A stretch of 64,000 nt of DNA from positions 248,771 to 312,770 of the forward strand of contig NZ_JAPVBH010000005.1 of assembly GCF_026967795.1 (NCBI RefSeq). The letters run 5' to 3'. Position numbers and translations under genes: made by a program. A model generated the notes under the pieces. The model was not told the DNA's origin. It saw only the letters and a list, made by a program, of their open reading frames with translations, and did no database searches. Shown in pieces: positions 8,984 through 16,327 of this stretch. The number at the start of each line of letters is the position of its first letter. The stretch's first letter is position 1. Source of the stretch: Modestobacter sp. VKM Ac-2986. GTDB taxonomy: Bacteria; Actinomycetota; Actinomycetes; Mycobacteriales; Geodermatophilaceae.

Positions 8984-9952
8984 ATGTCCACGTCCCCGAC
9001 CCGCTGGGGCGTGCTCGGCACCGCCGGCATCGCCCGCTCCCGCTTCCTCCCCGCGCTGGCCGAGGCCGGTGGCGAGGCGGTGGTCGTCGGCGGCCGGGAC
9101 GGCGTCCGCGCGGCCGACTTCGCCGCGGCGCACGGCGTAGCCCGCGGGGTCGCCGGCTACGAGGCGGTGCTCGCCGACCCGGCCGTGCAGGCGGTCTACG
9201 TGCCGCTGCCCAACACGCTGCACGCCGAGTGGGCGGTGGCGGCGCTGGAGGCCGGCAAGGCGGTGCTGTGCGAGAAGCCGCTGTGCGTCGACGCCGACCA
9301 GGCCCGGCGGGTGCTGGCGGTGGCCGAGCGCGCGGCGCTGCCGCTGTGGGAGGCGTTCGTCTTCCCGTTCACCGACCAGCACCGGCGACTGACCGAGCTG
9401 CTGGCCGAGGGGGCGGTCGGCGAGCTGCGGGAGGTCTCCGGCGCCTTCCACTTCCTGCTCCGCCGCACCGAGGACATCCGGCTGTCCGCGGCCGTGGCCG
9501 GCGGTGCGCTGGCCGACGTCGGCTGTTACCCGCTGCGGCTGGCCGCCGAGCTGTTCGGGGGCCCGGCGCTGGCCGCCGCCGCGTCCCAGGTGCGCGGCGC
9601 CGAGGTGGAGACCGAGCTCGCCGCCCTGGTCGACTACGCCGGGGACCGGCGGCTGCTGCTGTCCTGCGGCTTCCGGCGCAGCGCGGACACCACGACGGTG
9701 CTCAGCGGCACGGAGGGCACCATCCGCCTGGAGGACCCCTACCACCCACGTCCGGACAGCACCCTCGAGCTGCGTCGTCCCGGGGCGGAGACCCTGGTCG
9801 AGCGGCCGACCCGGGACCAGCACTCCTTCACCGCCGCCCTCCGCCACGTCGGCGCCGTCCTGGCCGGCGAGGAGGAGCCGCGGCACACCGCACGGACGTC
9901 GTCCCTGGCGGTCGCGGAGGCCATGGACCTCGTGCGGACGGCGGCCCGGTGA
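8984..9952 (+). CDS. Gfo/Idh/MocA family oxidoreductase
   Basis: NAD(P)-dependent sugar-type dehydrogenase of 322 residues. The N-terminal Rossmann domain has WGVLGTAGIAR (a GxxGxA variant) and the family motif CEKPL. The C-terminal domain begins near the block GGALADVGCYPL. The substrate is likely a sugar, inositol or similar polyol, not decidable here. Its stop overlaps the GTG start of the flavin-dependent enzyme downstream, so the two are probably co-expressed. Confidence 0.88.
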   Translation: MSTSPTRWGVLGTAGIARSRFLPALAEAGGEAVVVGGRDGVRAADFAAAHGVARGVAGYEAVLADPAVQAVYVPLPNTLHAEWAVAALEAGKAVLCEKPLCVDADQARRVLAVAERAALPLWEAFVFPFTDQHRRLTELLAEGAVGELREVSGAFHFLLRRTEDIRLSAAVAGGALADVGCYPLRLAAELFGGPALAAAASQVRGAEVETELAALVDYAGDRRLLLSCGFRRSADTTTVLSGTEGTIRLEDPYHPRPDSTLELRRPGAETLVERPTRDQHSFTAALRHVGAVLAGEEEPRHTARTSSLAVAEAMDLVRTAAR

Positions 9953-10755
9953 GCCGGCGCGGGCTGTTCCTGGCGCCCTTCGACGTGCTGGCCGACCCGG
10001 TGCTGCTCGCCGACCTCGCGGTGGAGGCCGAGGAGGCCGGCTGGGACGGCGTGTTCCTGTGGGACCACCTGCTCTACGCCGAGCCGGTCACCGAGATCGC
10101 CGACCCGTGGACCTGCTGCGCCGCGATCGCCGTCCGCACGTCGCGGCTGCAGTTCGGCCCGATGGTGACGCCGCTGACCCGGCGGCGTCCGCAGGTGCTC
10201 GCCCGGCAGGCGGCCACGCTGGACCGGCTGTCCGGTGGGCGGCTGGTGCTCGGCTTCGGCCTCGGCGACGACGGCGGGGTGGGGGAGCTGTCCCGGTTCG
10301 GCGAGGAGCTCGACGCCCGGGTCCGGGCCACGCGGCTGGACGAGGGGCTGGGCCTGCTGCGCCGGCTGCTGGCCGGGGAGCAGGTCGACCACGACGGGGA
10401 GCACTTCACCGCCCGCGACGTCCGCTTCTCCCCGCCCGCGACCCGGCCCGGCGGCATCCCGTTCTGGATCGGCGGGCGCTGGCCCAACGCGGCCCCGCTG
10501 CGCCGGGCGGCCCGGCACGACGGCGCGTTCGTCATCTCGCTGTCCGGCCCCGGCGACCTGGCCGAGATCCGACGGACGGTGGGCGAGGCCCGCGGCGGCG
10601 ACCTCACCGGCTTCGACGTCGTGGTGGAGCTGCCCGCGGACGCCGACCCCGCCCCCTGGGAGGCCGCCGGCGCGACGTGGGTGCTGACCCGGCTGGGGCC
10701 CTACCGGCTCGACCTCGCCGAGGTCCGCGAGGTGGTGCGCCGCGGCCCTCGCTGA
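9949..10755 (+). CDS. LLM-class flavin-dependent oxidoreductase
   Basis: A 268-residue luciferase-like monooxygenase fold protein, using FMN or coenzyme F420. Recognisable blocks are WDGVFLWDH, RLQFGPMVTPLTRR, ATLDRLSGGRLVLGFGLG and PFWIGGRWPNAAPLRRAARHDG. It starts at a GTG overlapping the upstream stop (GTGA); the frame is open far upstream but homology begins here. Length is somewhat short for the class. Co-transcription with a Gfo/Idh/MocA enzyme hints at a shared catabolic step, without showing which. Confidence 0.87.
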   Translation: MSRRGLFLAPFDVLADPVLLADLAVEAEEAGWDGVFLWDHLLYAEPVTEIADPWTCCAAIAVRTSRLQFGPMVTPLTRRRPQVLARQAATLDRLSGGRLVLGFGLGDDGGVGELSRFGEELDARVRATRLDEGLGLLRRLLAGEQVDHDGEHFTARDVRFSPPATRPGGIPFWIGGRWPNAAPLRRAARHDGAFVISLSGPGDLAEIRRTVGEARGGDLTGFDVVVELPADADPAPWEAAGATWVLTRLGPYRLDLAEVREVVRRGPR

Positions 10756-10840
10756 GGGCGAGCGCGGGCGGCCCGCCGGTTGGTGTGCCAGGGTCGGGGG
10801 CAGGCGCCGCCCGCCGGGCGGCCACCCAGGAGGAGGACCG

Positions 10841-11056
10841 ATGAGCGACCACGTGTACCGGCTGAGCGAGATCGTCGGCAGCTCCACCACCAGCGTCGAC
10901 GACGCCATCCGCACCGCCGTGAAGAAGGCGTCGGAGACCGTCCGGCACATCGAGTGGTTCCAGACCAGCGAGATCCGCGGCCAGGTCGTCGACGGCGACG
11001 TCGCCCACTTCCAGGTCACCATGAAGATCGGCTTCCGCGTCGAGGACGCCGAGTAG
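10841..11056 (+). CDS. Dodecin family flavin-binding protein
   Basis: A 71-residue dodecin, a small protein forming hollow dodecamers that bind and buffer flavins. The family pattern is clear: VYRLSEIVGSS, then the helix DDAIRTAVKKASETVRHI, the flavin-stacking region EWFQTSEIRGQV and the closing strand HFQVTMKIGFRV. A strong Shine-Dalgarno (AGGAGG) precedes the ATG. A copy of repeat family A follows its stop after two bases. Its neighbour upstream is a flavin-dependent enzyme, a plausible though unproven link. Confidence 0.93.
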   Translation: MSDHVYRLSEIVGSSTTSVDDAIRTAVKKASETVRHIEWFQTSEIRGQVVDGDVAHFQVTMKIGFRVEDAE

Positions 11057-11058
11057 TC

Positions 11059-11130
11059 GAAGGACCCCCGTCCCCCTCATGCCTCGCGAGCTCGGCACGA
11101 GCCTCTGGACGGGGGCCGGGGGCGGGGGCC
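11059..11130 (+). repeat. Terminator-like repeat family A, copy 2
   Basis: Begins GAAGGACCCCC two bases after the dodecin stop and ends GACGGGGGCCGGGGGC. The centre is diverged (CCTCGCGAGCTCG in place of CCTCGCACGCTCG). It fills the gap up to the convergent Rieske gene and can fold by pairing GACCCCCGTCC with GGACGGGGGCC. Confidence 0.65.
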
Positions 11131-11131
11131 C

Positions 11132-11542
11132 TCAGGCCAGCAGGACGTCGGCGCCGGAGACGGTGACCGCGAAGGGCGCCAGCGGCTCGACGGCCGGTCC
11201 CTGCAGCACCCCGCCGGTGGCCAGGTCGAACGCCGACCCGTGGCAGGGGCAGACCAGCGCGCCGTCCTCACCGGCCCGCACCGTGCAGCCCTGGTGCGGG
11301 CAGGTGGCGTCGTAGGCGACGACGGTGCCGGCGGTGGGCTGGGCGATCAGCACCCGCCGTCCGTCGACCGCCAGCTGGTACGCCCCACCGACCGGGACGT
11401 CGGCCAGAGCGGCGATCCGGCCACCGGACGCCACGCCGTCCACCTCCGGGACCGGGATGCCCGCGCAGGCGCCCAGCGCCAGCGCCCCCAGCCCGGCACT
11501 CCCGGCGGCGAGCAGTGTCCGGCGGGAGAGGCAGGGGTCCAT
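11132..11542 (-). CDS. Rieske [2Fe-2S] protein, Tat-exported
   Basis: A 136-residue exported Rieske protein. It begins with a twin-arginine signal (SRRTLLAAGSAGLGALALG) ending in a lipobox-like LGAC, so it may be a lipoprotein. The cluster ligands are present as CPHQGC and CPCHGSAF. It likely acts as a small electron carrier at the outer face of the membrane; the partner is unknown. The ATG at 11542 was chosen because it places the RR motif near the N-terminus; an upstream ATG at 11575 would add 11 residues. Copies of repeat family A lie on both sides. Confidence 0.88.
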   Translation of the reverse strand: MDPCLSRRTLLAAGSAGLGALALGACAGIPVPEVDGVASGGRIAALADVPVGGAYQLAVDGRRVLIAQPTAGTVVAYDATCPHQGCTVRAGEDGALVCPCHGSAFDLATGGVLQGPAVEPLAPFAVTVSGADVLLA

Positions 11543-11576
11543 GCCCCGATGGTCCCAGCTCAGGCCGTCAGTCACC

Positions 11577-11634
11577 GGCCCGCTCGCAGGGTCCCACTGC
11601 GAGCGTGCGAGCGGTGGGGGGCGAGGGGGTCCTT
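11577..11634 (-). repeat. Terminator-like repeat family A, copy 3
   Basis: Minus-strand reading directly after the stop of the 11637-12035 gene: GAAGGACCCCCTCGCCCCCC, then ACCGCTCGCACGCTCG. It has the same order and orientation relative to the upstream gene as the other four copies. Confidence 0.7.
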
Positions 11635-11636
11635 CG

Positions 11637-12035
11637 TCAGTCGAAGCTGCCGGCTCCGTTGGAGCGGTAGCGGGCGCCGCGCTCGAGGCGGTCGCGTTCG
11701 GCGCGCTCGTCCCGGCGGCGCGCCGTGGTGCCCGGCGGCCAGCCGGCCTTGACCGCGCGGTGCTCGGTGGTCTCGGTCATGTAGGCCAGGGAGAAGAGCA
11801 GGCCGATGGCCAGGCCGCCACCGGCCGCGGTGAGCCGGAAGCCGAAGGGCACCGGCGGCACCAGCAGGCACAGCAGCACGACCGGGGCGAGCTGGGCCAG
11901 CGCCCGCAGCAGGTGCCGCACGACCCAGCTCCGCCGGGTCGTGTCGTCGAGCACCCAGTCCGACAGTGCGGGGGGCAGCCCGCCGCCGTAGGCGTACCAG
12001 AGCCACTGGGCCGGGTTCGGTCGTCCAGCGTGCAC
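11637..12035 (-). CDS. DUF5313-like membrane protein
   Basis: A 132-residue protein with two membrane segments (about residues 47-62 and 70-88) and a basic, charged tail rich in Arg. The N-terminal block RPNPAQWLWYAYGGGLP resembles the actinobacterial DUF5313 family, for which no function is known. It starts at GTG 12035. It lies 44 bases downstream of the antiporter gene on the same strand and could be co-transcribed with it. Confidence 0.7.
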   Translation of the reverse strand: MHAGRPNPAQWLWYAYGGGLPPALSDWVLDDTTRRSWVVRHLLRALAQLAPVVLLCLLVPPVPFGFRLTAAGGGLAIGLLFSLAYMTETTEHRAVKAGWPPGTTARRRDERAERDRLERGARYRSNGAGSFD

Positions 12036-12079
12036 ACAGACAACGGTAGGCGTCCTGGCGGCGGACCGCCGTGGACCGG

Positions 12080-13735
12080 TCAGAGCCGGGTCGTCCAGCT
12101 GTGCGCGCTGGCCGCCTCCTCGTAGTCCAGCTCCTGGAGCACGCCGCGCACGACCTCGTCGTCGACGGTGCCGCGGTCACGCTCGGTCATCAGGGCGCGG
12201 CGCTGGGCCTGCACCACCTGCTGGCGCAGGTACCGGAAGCCCTCGGCCCGTTTGCGCCCCTTCGTCTGTTCCTCCTCCTCCTCGGCCCGGATCGTCTGCC
12301 GCATCGTGCGGGTGCGGGCCTGCAGCGGGCCGCGGATCCGCTCCACCCACTGGTCGGCGCGCTCGTCCCCGACCCGGGGCCGGGCCTCGGCGATCAGCTC
12401 CTCGGCGCGCTGCAGGGCCGCGGCGGTCGTGCGCTCCTGCAGGCGCAGCTCGCTCTCGGCGTCCTGCTGGTCCTGCTCGGGGTCGCGGACGCCCAGCCGC
12501 CGGATCAGCCGGGGCAGGGTCAGCCCCTGCAGCAGCAGGGTGCCGATGGTGACCGCGTAGGCGAGGAACTGGACGGCCTCCCGGTCGGCGAACGGTGCGC
12601 CGTTGACCTGCTCGGGCAGTGCCGCGGCGACCGCGAGGGTCACCACCCCGCGCATGCCGGTCCAGGAGATCACCGTCTGGTAGCTCCACGGTGGCCGGGT
12701 GGGGGAGGCCCAGCGCCCGCCGGGGACCGGCCGAGGCGTCCGGCGGACCAGCTCCAGCCCGAAGACGAACACCGCCCGGACGACGATGACGGTGGCCAGC
12801 ACGACCGCGGCGGCGACCAGCAGCTGGCCGGTCGACCGCTCGGAGGCGGCCACCTCGTCGACGACCGCGCGCAGCTGCAGACCGATCAGGGCGAACACGA
12901 CCGCCTGCAGCAGCAGGTCCAGCGAGGACCACAGCGGCATCTCCTGCAGTCGGGTGGCGTACCCGGCCTCGGGGCCGCGGTGTCCGAGGTAGAGCCCCGC
13001 GGCCACCACGGCCAGGACCCCGGAGCCGGACAGCTCCTCGGCCAGGAGGTAGGCCGCGAACGGCACGATCAGCCCGAGCACCGACTCGACCACCGGGTCC
13101 TCCAGGCGCATCCGCACGAGGTGCACGACCACGCCCAGCGCCAGGCCGAGCCCGACGCCCACGCCGACGGCCAGCCCGAACGTGCCCGCGGCCGACCCCC
13201 AGTCCAGGCCGAGCAGCCCGCCACCGGCGCCGAACACCGCGGCCAGCGCGACCTTGTAGAACGTCAGCGCCGCCGCGTCGTTGATCAGGCTCTCGCCGGA
13301 CAGCACGGTCATCATCGGCCGGGGGAGCCCGAGCCGGCGGCCGACCGCGGCGGCCGAGACCGCGTCCGGCGGCGCGACGATCGCCCCGAGCACCAGCGCG
13401 ACCGGCATCGGCAGGCCGGGGACGACGAGCCGGGCCAGCAGGGCGACGACGACGGCGGTCACCAGAACCAGGACGACGCCCAGCTGCACGATCGGGTGCA
13501 GCAGCGCCCGGAAGCCGGCGTAGCTGACGCCCAGCGCCGACGAGTAGAGCAGCGGGGGCAGGACCAGGGCCAGCAGCAGCTCGCCGTCGATGGCGAAGTC
13601 CGGCATCCCCGGGACGGCGCTGGCGGCCAGCCCCACGACCACCAGCAGCAGCGGGGCCTGCCAGCCCAGCCTCCGGGCCACCGCGGTCACCGCCACCGCG
13701 GCGAGCGCCAGCCCCAGCAGTTCCGCGCCGTGCAT
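12080..13735 (-). CDS. Na+/H+ antiporter, CPA1 (NhaP-like) family
   Basis: Membrane cation/proton exchanger, 551 residues with about 12 membrane segments over the first 400 residues and a charged C-terminal cytoplasmic tail (many Arg, Glu, Gln). Family signatures are GAIVAPPDAVSAAAVG, the acidic block GESLINDAAAL, and SWTGMRGVVTLAVA near the end of the membrane domain. I chose ATG at 13735 because GAGGGG lies just upstream; the open frame extends 108 bases further without homology. Expected role: pH and sodium homeostasis. Confidence 0.92.
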   Translation of the reverse strand: MHGAELLGLALAAVAVTAVARRLGWQAPLLLVVVGLAASAVPGMPDFAIDGELLLALVLPPLLYSSALGVSYAGFRALLHPIVQLGVVLVLVTAVVVALLARLVVPGLPMPVALVLGAIVAPPDAVSAAAVGRRLGLPRPMMTVLSGESLINDAAALTFYKVALAAVFGAGGGLLGLDWGSAAGTFGLAVGVGVGLGLALGVVVHLVRMRLEDPVVESVLGLIVPFAAYLLAEELSGSGVLAVVAAGLYLGHRGPEAGYATRLQEMPLWSSLDLLLQAVVFALIGLQLRAVVDEVAASERSTGQLLVAAAVVLATVIVVRAVFVFGLELVRRTPRPVPGGRWASPTRPPWSYQTVISWTGMRGVVTLAVAAALPEQVNGAPFADREAVQFLAYAVTIGTLLLQGLTLPRLIRRLGVRDPEQDQQDAESELRLQERTTAAALQRAEELIAEARPRVGDERADQWVERIRGPLQARTRTMRQTIRAEEEEEQTKGRKRAEGFRYLRQQVVQAQRRALMTERDRGTVDDEVVRGVLQELDYEEAASAHSWTTRL

Positions 13736-13875
13736 CTGCACCCCTCGGGCCGACCGTCCACCCCGCGGTCGCGGTGCAGCTGTGTGCTCCCCATGTTTGC
13801 TGCTCCCGGCCGATGGAGCAGAACGAGGGTGCGACCGGCCCACGGTGGGCCGTCGGCGGAAGAGGTGGATGTCCC

Positions 13876-14877
13876 GTGAGCGGTCAGGTCGTCGTCGTCA
13901 CCGGAGCCAGTGGCGGGATCGGCCGGGCCACGGCCGTGGCCTTCGCCCGCCGGGGTGACAGGGTCGCCCTGCTGGCGCGCGGGGAGAAGGGCCTGGCGGC
14001 TGCCGCGGAGGAGGTCCGGGCGGTCGGGGGCACGGCGCTGGTGCTGCCGGTCGACGTCGCCGACGCCGCTGCGGTCGACGCCGCGGCCGACCGGGTGGAG
14101 GCCGAGCTCGGGCCGATCGACGTCTGGGTCAACGTCGCCTTCACCGCCGTCTTCGCGCCCTTCGCCGGCATCACCGCCGCGGAGTACGCGCGGGTCACCG
14201 AGGTCACCTACCTGGGCGTCGTGCACGGGACGATGTCCGCGCTGTCGCGGATGCGGCCGCGCGACCGCGGGGTGATCGTGCAGACCGGCTCGGCGCTGGG
14301 CCGCCGCGGCGTGCCGCTGCAGAGCGCCTACTGCGGGGCCAAGCACGCGGTGAAGGGGTTCACGGAGGCGCTGCACACCGAGCTGAAGAGCGAGGGCAGC
14401 AACGTGCACGTGACCCGGGTCGACCTGCCGGGGGTCAACACCCCGCAGTTCGACTGGGTGCTGAACAAGATGCCGAAGAAGCCGCAGCCGGTGGCACCGA
14501 TCTACGCGCCGGAGCTGATGGCCGCAGCGCTGGTGCACGCCGCCGAGCACCCGACCCGGCGGGCCTGGTGGGTCGGCATCCCGACGGTCTACACGGTGCT
14601 GGGGAACGAGGTCTGGCCGCAGTTCATGGACTGGTACCTGGCCCGCACCGGCAAGGACGGCCAGCTCACCGGCGCCGACGCGAGCCCGGACGACCCGTCC
14701 AACCTGTGGGAGCCGGCCGACGGCCCCGACGGGCAGGACTTCGGCGCCGAGGGCAGGTTCAGCGACCAGCAGTGGACCCGCGACCCGCAGATCTGGGCCA
14801 GCCGGCACCACGGTGTGCTGGCCGCGGCCGGTGCGGCCGGCCTCGCCGGGCTGGCGGTGCTGCGCCGCCGCCGCTGA
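13876..14877 (+). CDS. SDR-family oxidoreductase with C-terminal membrane tail
   Basis: A 333-residue short-chain dehydrogenase. The cofactor motif TGASGGIG is at 11-18, and the catalytic region shows QTGSALG followed by YCGAKHAVKGF (YxxxK). The last about 60 residues are not part of the core fold and end in a short hydrophobic stretch followed by RRRR, suggesting a membrane-tethered C-terminus. GTG 13876 was chosen for its upstream GAGGTGG and because the fold starts right after it. The substrate is unknown. Confidence 0.87.
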   Translation: MSGQVVVVTGASGGIGRATAVAFARRGDRVALLARGEKGLAAAAEEVRAVGGTALVLPVDVADAAAVDAAADRVEAELGPIDVWVNVAFTAVFAPFAGITAAEYARVTEVTYLGVVHGTMSALSRMRPRDRGVIVQTGSALGRRGVPLQSAYCGAKHAVKGFTEALHTELKSEGSNVHVTRVDLPGVNTPQFDWVLNKMPKKPQPVAPIYAPELMAAALVHAAEHPTRRAWWVGIPTVYTVLGNEVWPQFMDWYLARTGKDGQLTGADASPDDPSNLWEPADGPDGQDFGAEGRFSDQQWTRDPQIWASRHHGVLAAAGAAGLAGLAVLRRRR

Positions 14878-14914
14878 CGGCACCGGCCCCGCCGGGCGCG
14901 CGTACGGTGCGCCG

Positions 14915-15829
14915 GTGGACGAACGACGCACCGGGGTCGTGGCGGGCCTGTCGGCCTACCTGCTGTGGGGCCTGTTCCCGCTCTACTTCCCGCTGCTGGA
15001 GCCGGCCGGCGGGCTGGAGATCGTCGCCCACCGGATCGTGTGGTCGCTGCTGTTCGTCGGCCTGCTGCTGACGGTGCGGCAGGGCTGGTCGCAGGTGCGC
15101 GCCGCCGTCGCCGACCGGCGCACCGGGCTGGTGCTCGCCGCGGCGTCGCTGCTGATCGTCGTCAACTGGACCGTCTACGTCTACGCGGTGAACGCCGGGC
15201 ACGTGGTGGAGAGCTCGCTGGGCTACTTCATCCAGCCGCTGTTCAGCGTCCTGCTCGGGGTCGTGGTCTTCGGTGAGCGGCTGCGCCGGCTGCAGTGGGT
15301 GGCGGTCGCCCTGGCCGCGGTGGCCGTGGTGGTCCTCACCGTCGACCACGGGCACCCGCCGTGGATCGCGCTGGCTCTGGCCGGCTCCTTCGGTCTCTAC
15401 GGCCTGATGAAGAAGCTGGTCCGGGTCGAGGCCGTACCGGGCCTGTTCGTGGAGACGGCGGTGGCCTTCCTGCCGGCGCTGGTGGTGATCGTCGTGCTGC
15501 AGGCCCGGGGCTCGGCCGCCTTCGCCCACGAGGGCACGGGCAACGCGCTGCTGATGGCCTTCGCCGGGGTGGCCACGGCCGTGCCGCTGCTGCTGTTCGC
15601 CGCCGCGGCCCGCCGCATCCCGCTGTCGACGGTCGGGCTCCTGCAGTACGTGAACCCGCTCATCCAGCTGGCCGTCGGGGTGTTCGTCTTCGACGAGCCG
15701 ATGCCCCCGGCCCGGCTGGCCGGTTTCGCGATCGTCTGGCTGGCCCTGGCGGTGTTCACCGCCGACACCCTGCGTCAGGCCCGCAGCACCCGGCGTACCG
15801 CAGCGCAGGCGGTCCCGGCCGCGGTCTGA
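14915..15829 (+). CDS. rarD: RarD-like EamA family transporter
   Basis: Inner-membrane protein of 304 residues with about ten hydrophobic segments in two EamA-type halves. The N-terminal block GLSAYLLWGLFPLYF and the later VNWTVYVYAVNAGHVVESSLGYF are characteristic of RarD. Members are drug/metabolite transporters; E. coli RarD was linked to chloramphenicol sensitivity, but the substrate is unknown. It starts at GTG 14915 without a strong ribosome site, 37 bases after the SDR gene. Confidence 0.85.
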   Translation: MDERRTGVVAGLSAYLLWGLFPLYFPLLEPAGGLEIVAHRIVWSLLFVGLLLTVRQGWSQVRAAVADRRTGLVLAAASLLIVVNWTVYVYAVNAGHVVESSLGYFIQPLFSVLLGVVVFGERLRRLQWVAVALAAVAVVVLTVDHGHPPWIALALAGSFGLYGLMKKLVRVEAVPGLFVETAVAFLPALVVIVVLQARGSAAFAHEGTGNALLMAFAGVATAVPLLLFAAAARRIPLSTVGLLQYVNPLIQLAVGVFVFDEPMPPARLAGFAIVWLALAVFTADTLRQARSTRRTAAQAVPAAV

Positions 15830-15944
15830 CGCGCGCGCTCCGGTGCGCCCGGACCGGCGGCACGGCGACTACCGTCGTCGGTGCCGGCTTCCCCACGGCG
15901 TCGCCTCGTCGCGCCCCGGCACCCCCACCGACCGGAGGCACCCC

Positions 15945-16316
15945 ATGAGCAGCGAACCCGCGCCGGGTGGCCCGTCGTCGGCCGCGCCCGACCCCGCGGC
16001 GACACCGACGACCGGTGCTGCTGTGACGGATGGGGCGGCAGGGGACGACACGCCAGGTGGTCTGTCGGCCCGCGATCGGGCCGTGCTGGCCTTCGAGCGG
16101 CAGTGGTGGCGGTTCGCCGGGGCCAAGGACACGGCCATCCGGGAGAGCTTCGGGATGTCCGCGACCCGCTACTACCAGGTGCTCAACGCCCTGATCGACC
16201 GTCCGGAGGCCCTGGTGGCCGACCCGCTGCTGGTCCGCCGGCTGCGCCGGATGCGGGCCGCCCGGCAGCGCCAGCGTTCCGGTCGGGTCCTGGGCAGCGA
16301 CCGCGGACGCGACTAG
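15945..16316 (+). CDS. DUF3263 family protein
   Basis: A 123-residue protein. The first about 40 residues are low-complexity, followed by the compact DUF3263 domain: LSARDRAVLAFERQWWRF, KDTAIRESFGMSATRYYQ, RPEALVADPLLVRRLRRM. The helical content with a conserved SATRYYQ segment looks like a small DNA-binding helix-turn-helix, which is inference. GGAGG precedes the ATG. In M. tuberculosis a DUF3263 gene (Rv0430) also sits directly upstream of a LytR_C gene (Rv0431), as here. Confidence 0.87.
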   Translation: MSSEPAPGGPSSAAPDPAATPTTGAAVTDGAAGDDTPGGLSARDRAVLAFERQWWRFAGAKDTAIRESFGMSATRYYQVLNALIDRPEALVADPLLVRRLRRMRAARQRQRSGRVLGSDRGRD

Positions 16317-16327
16317 CCTCTCTCACC

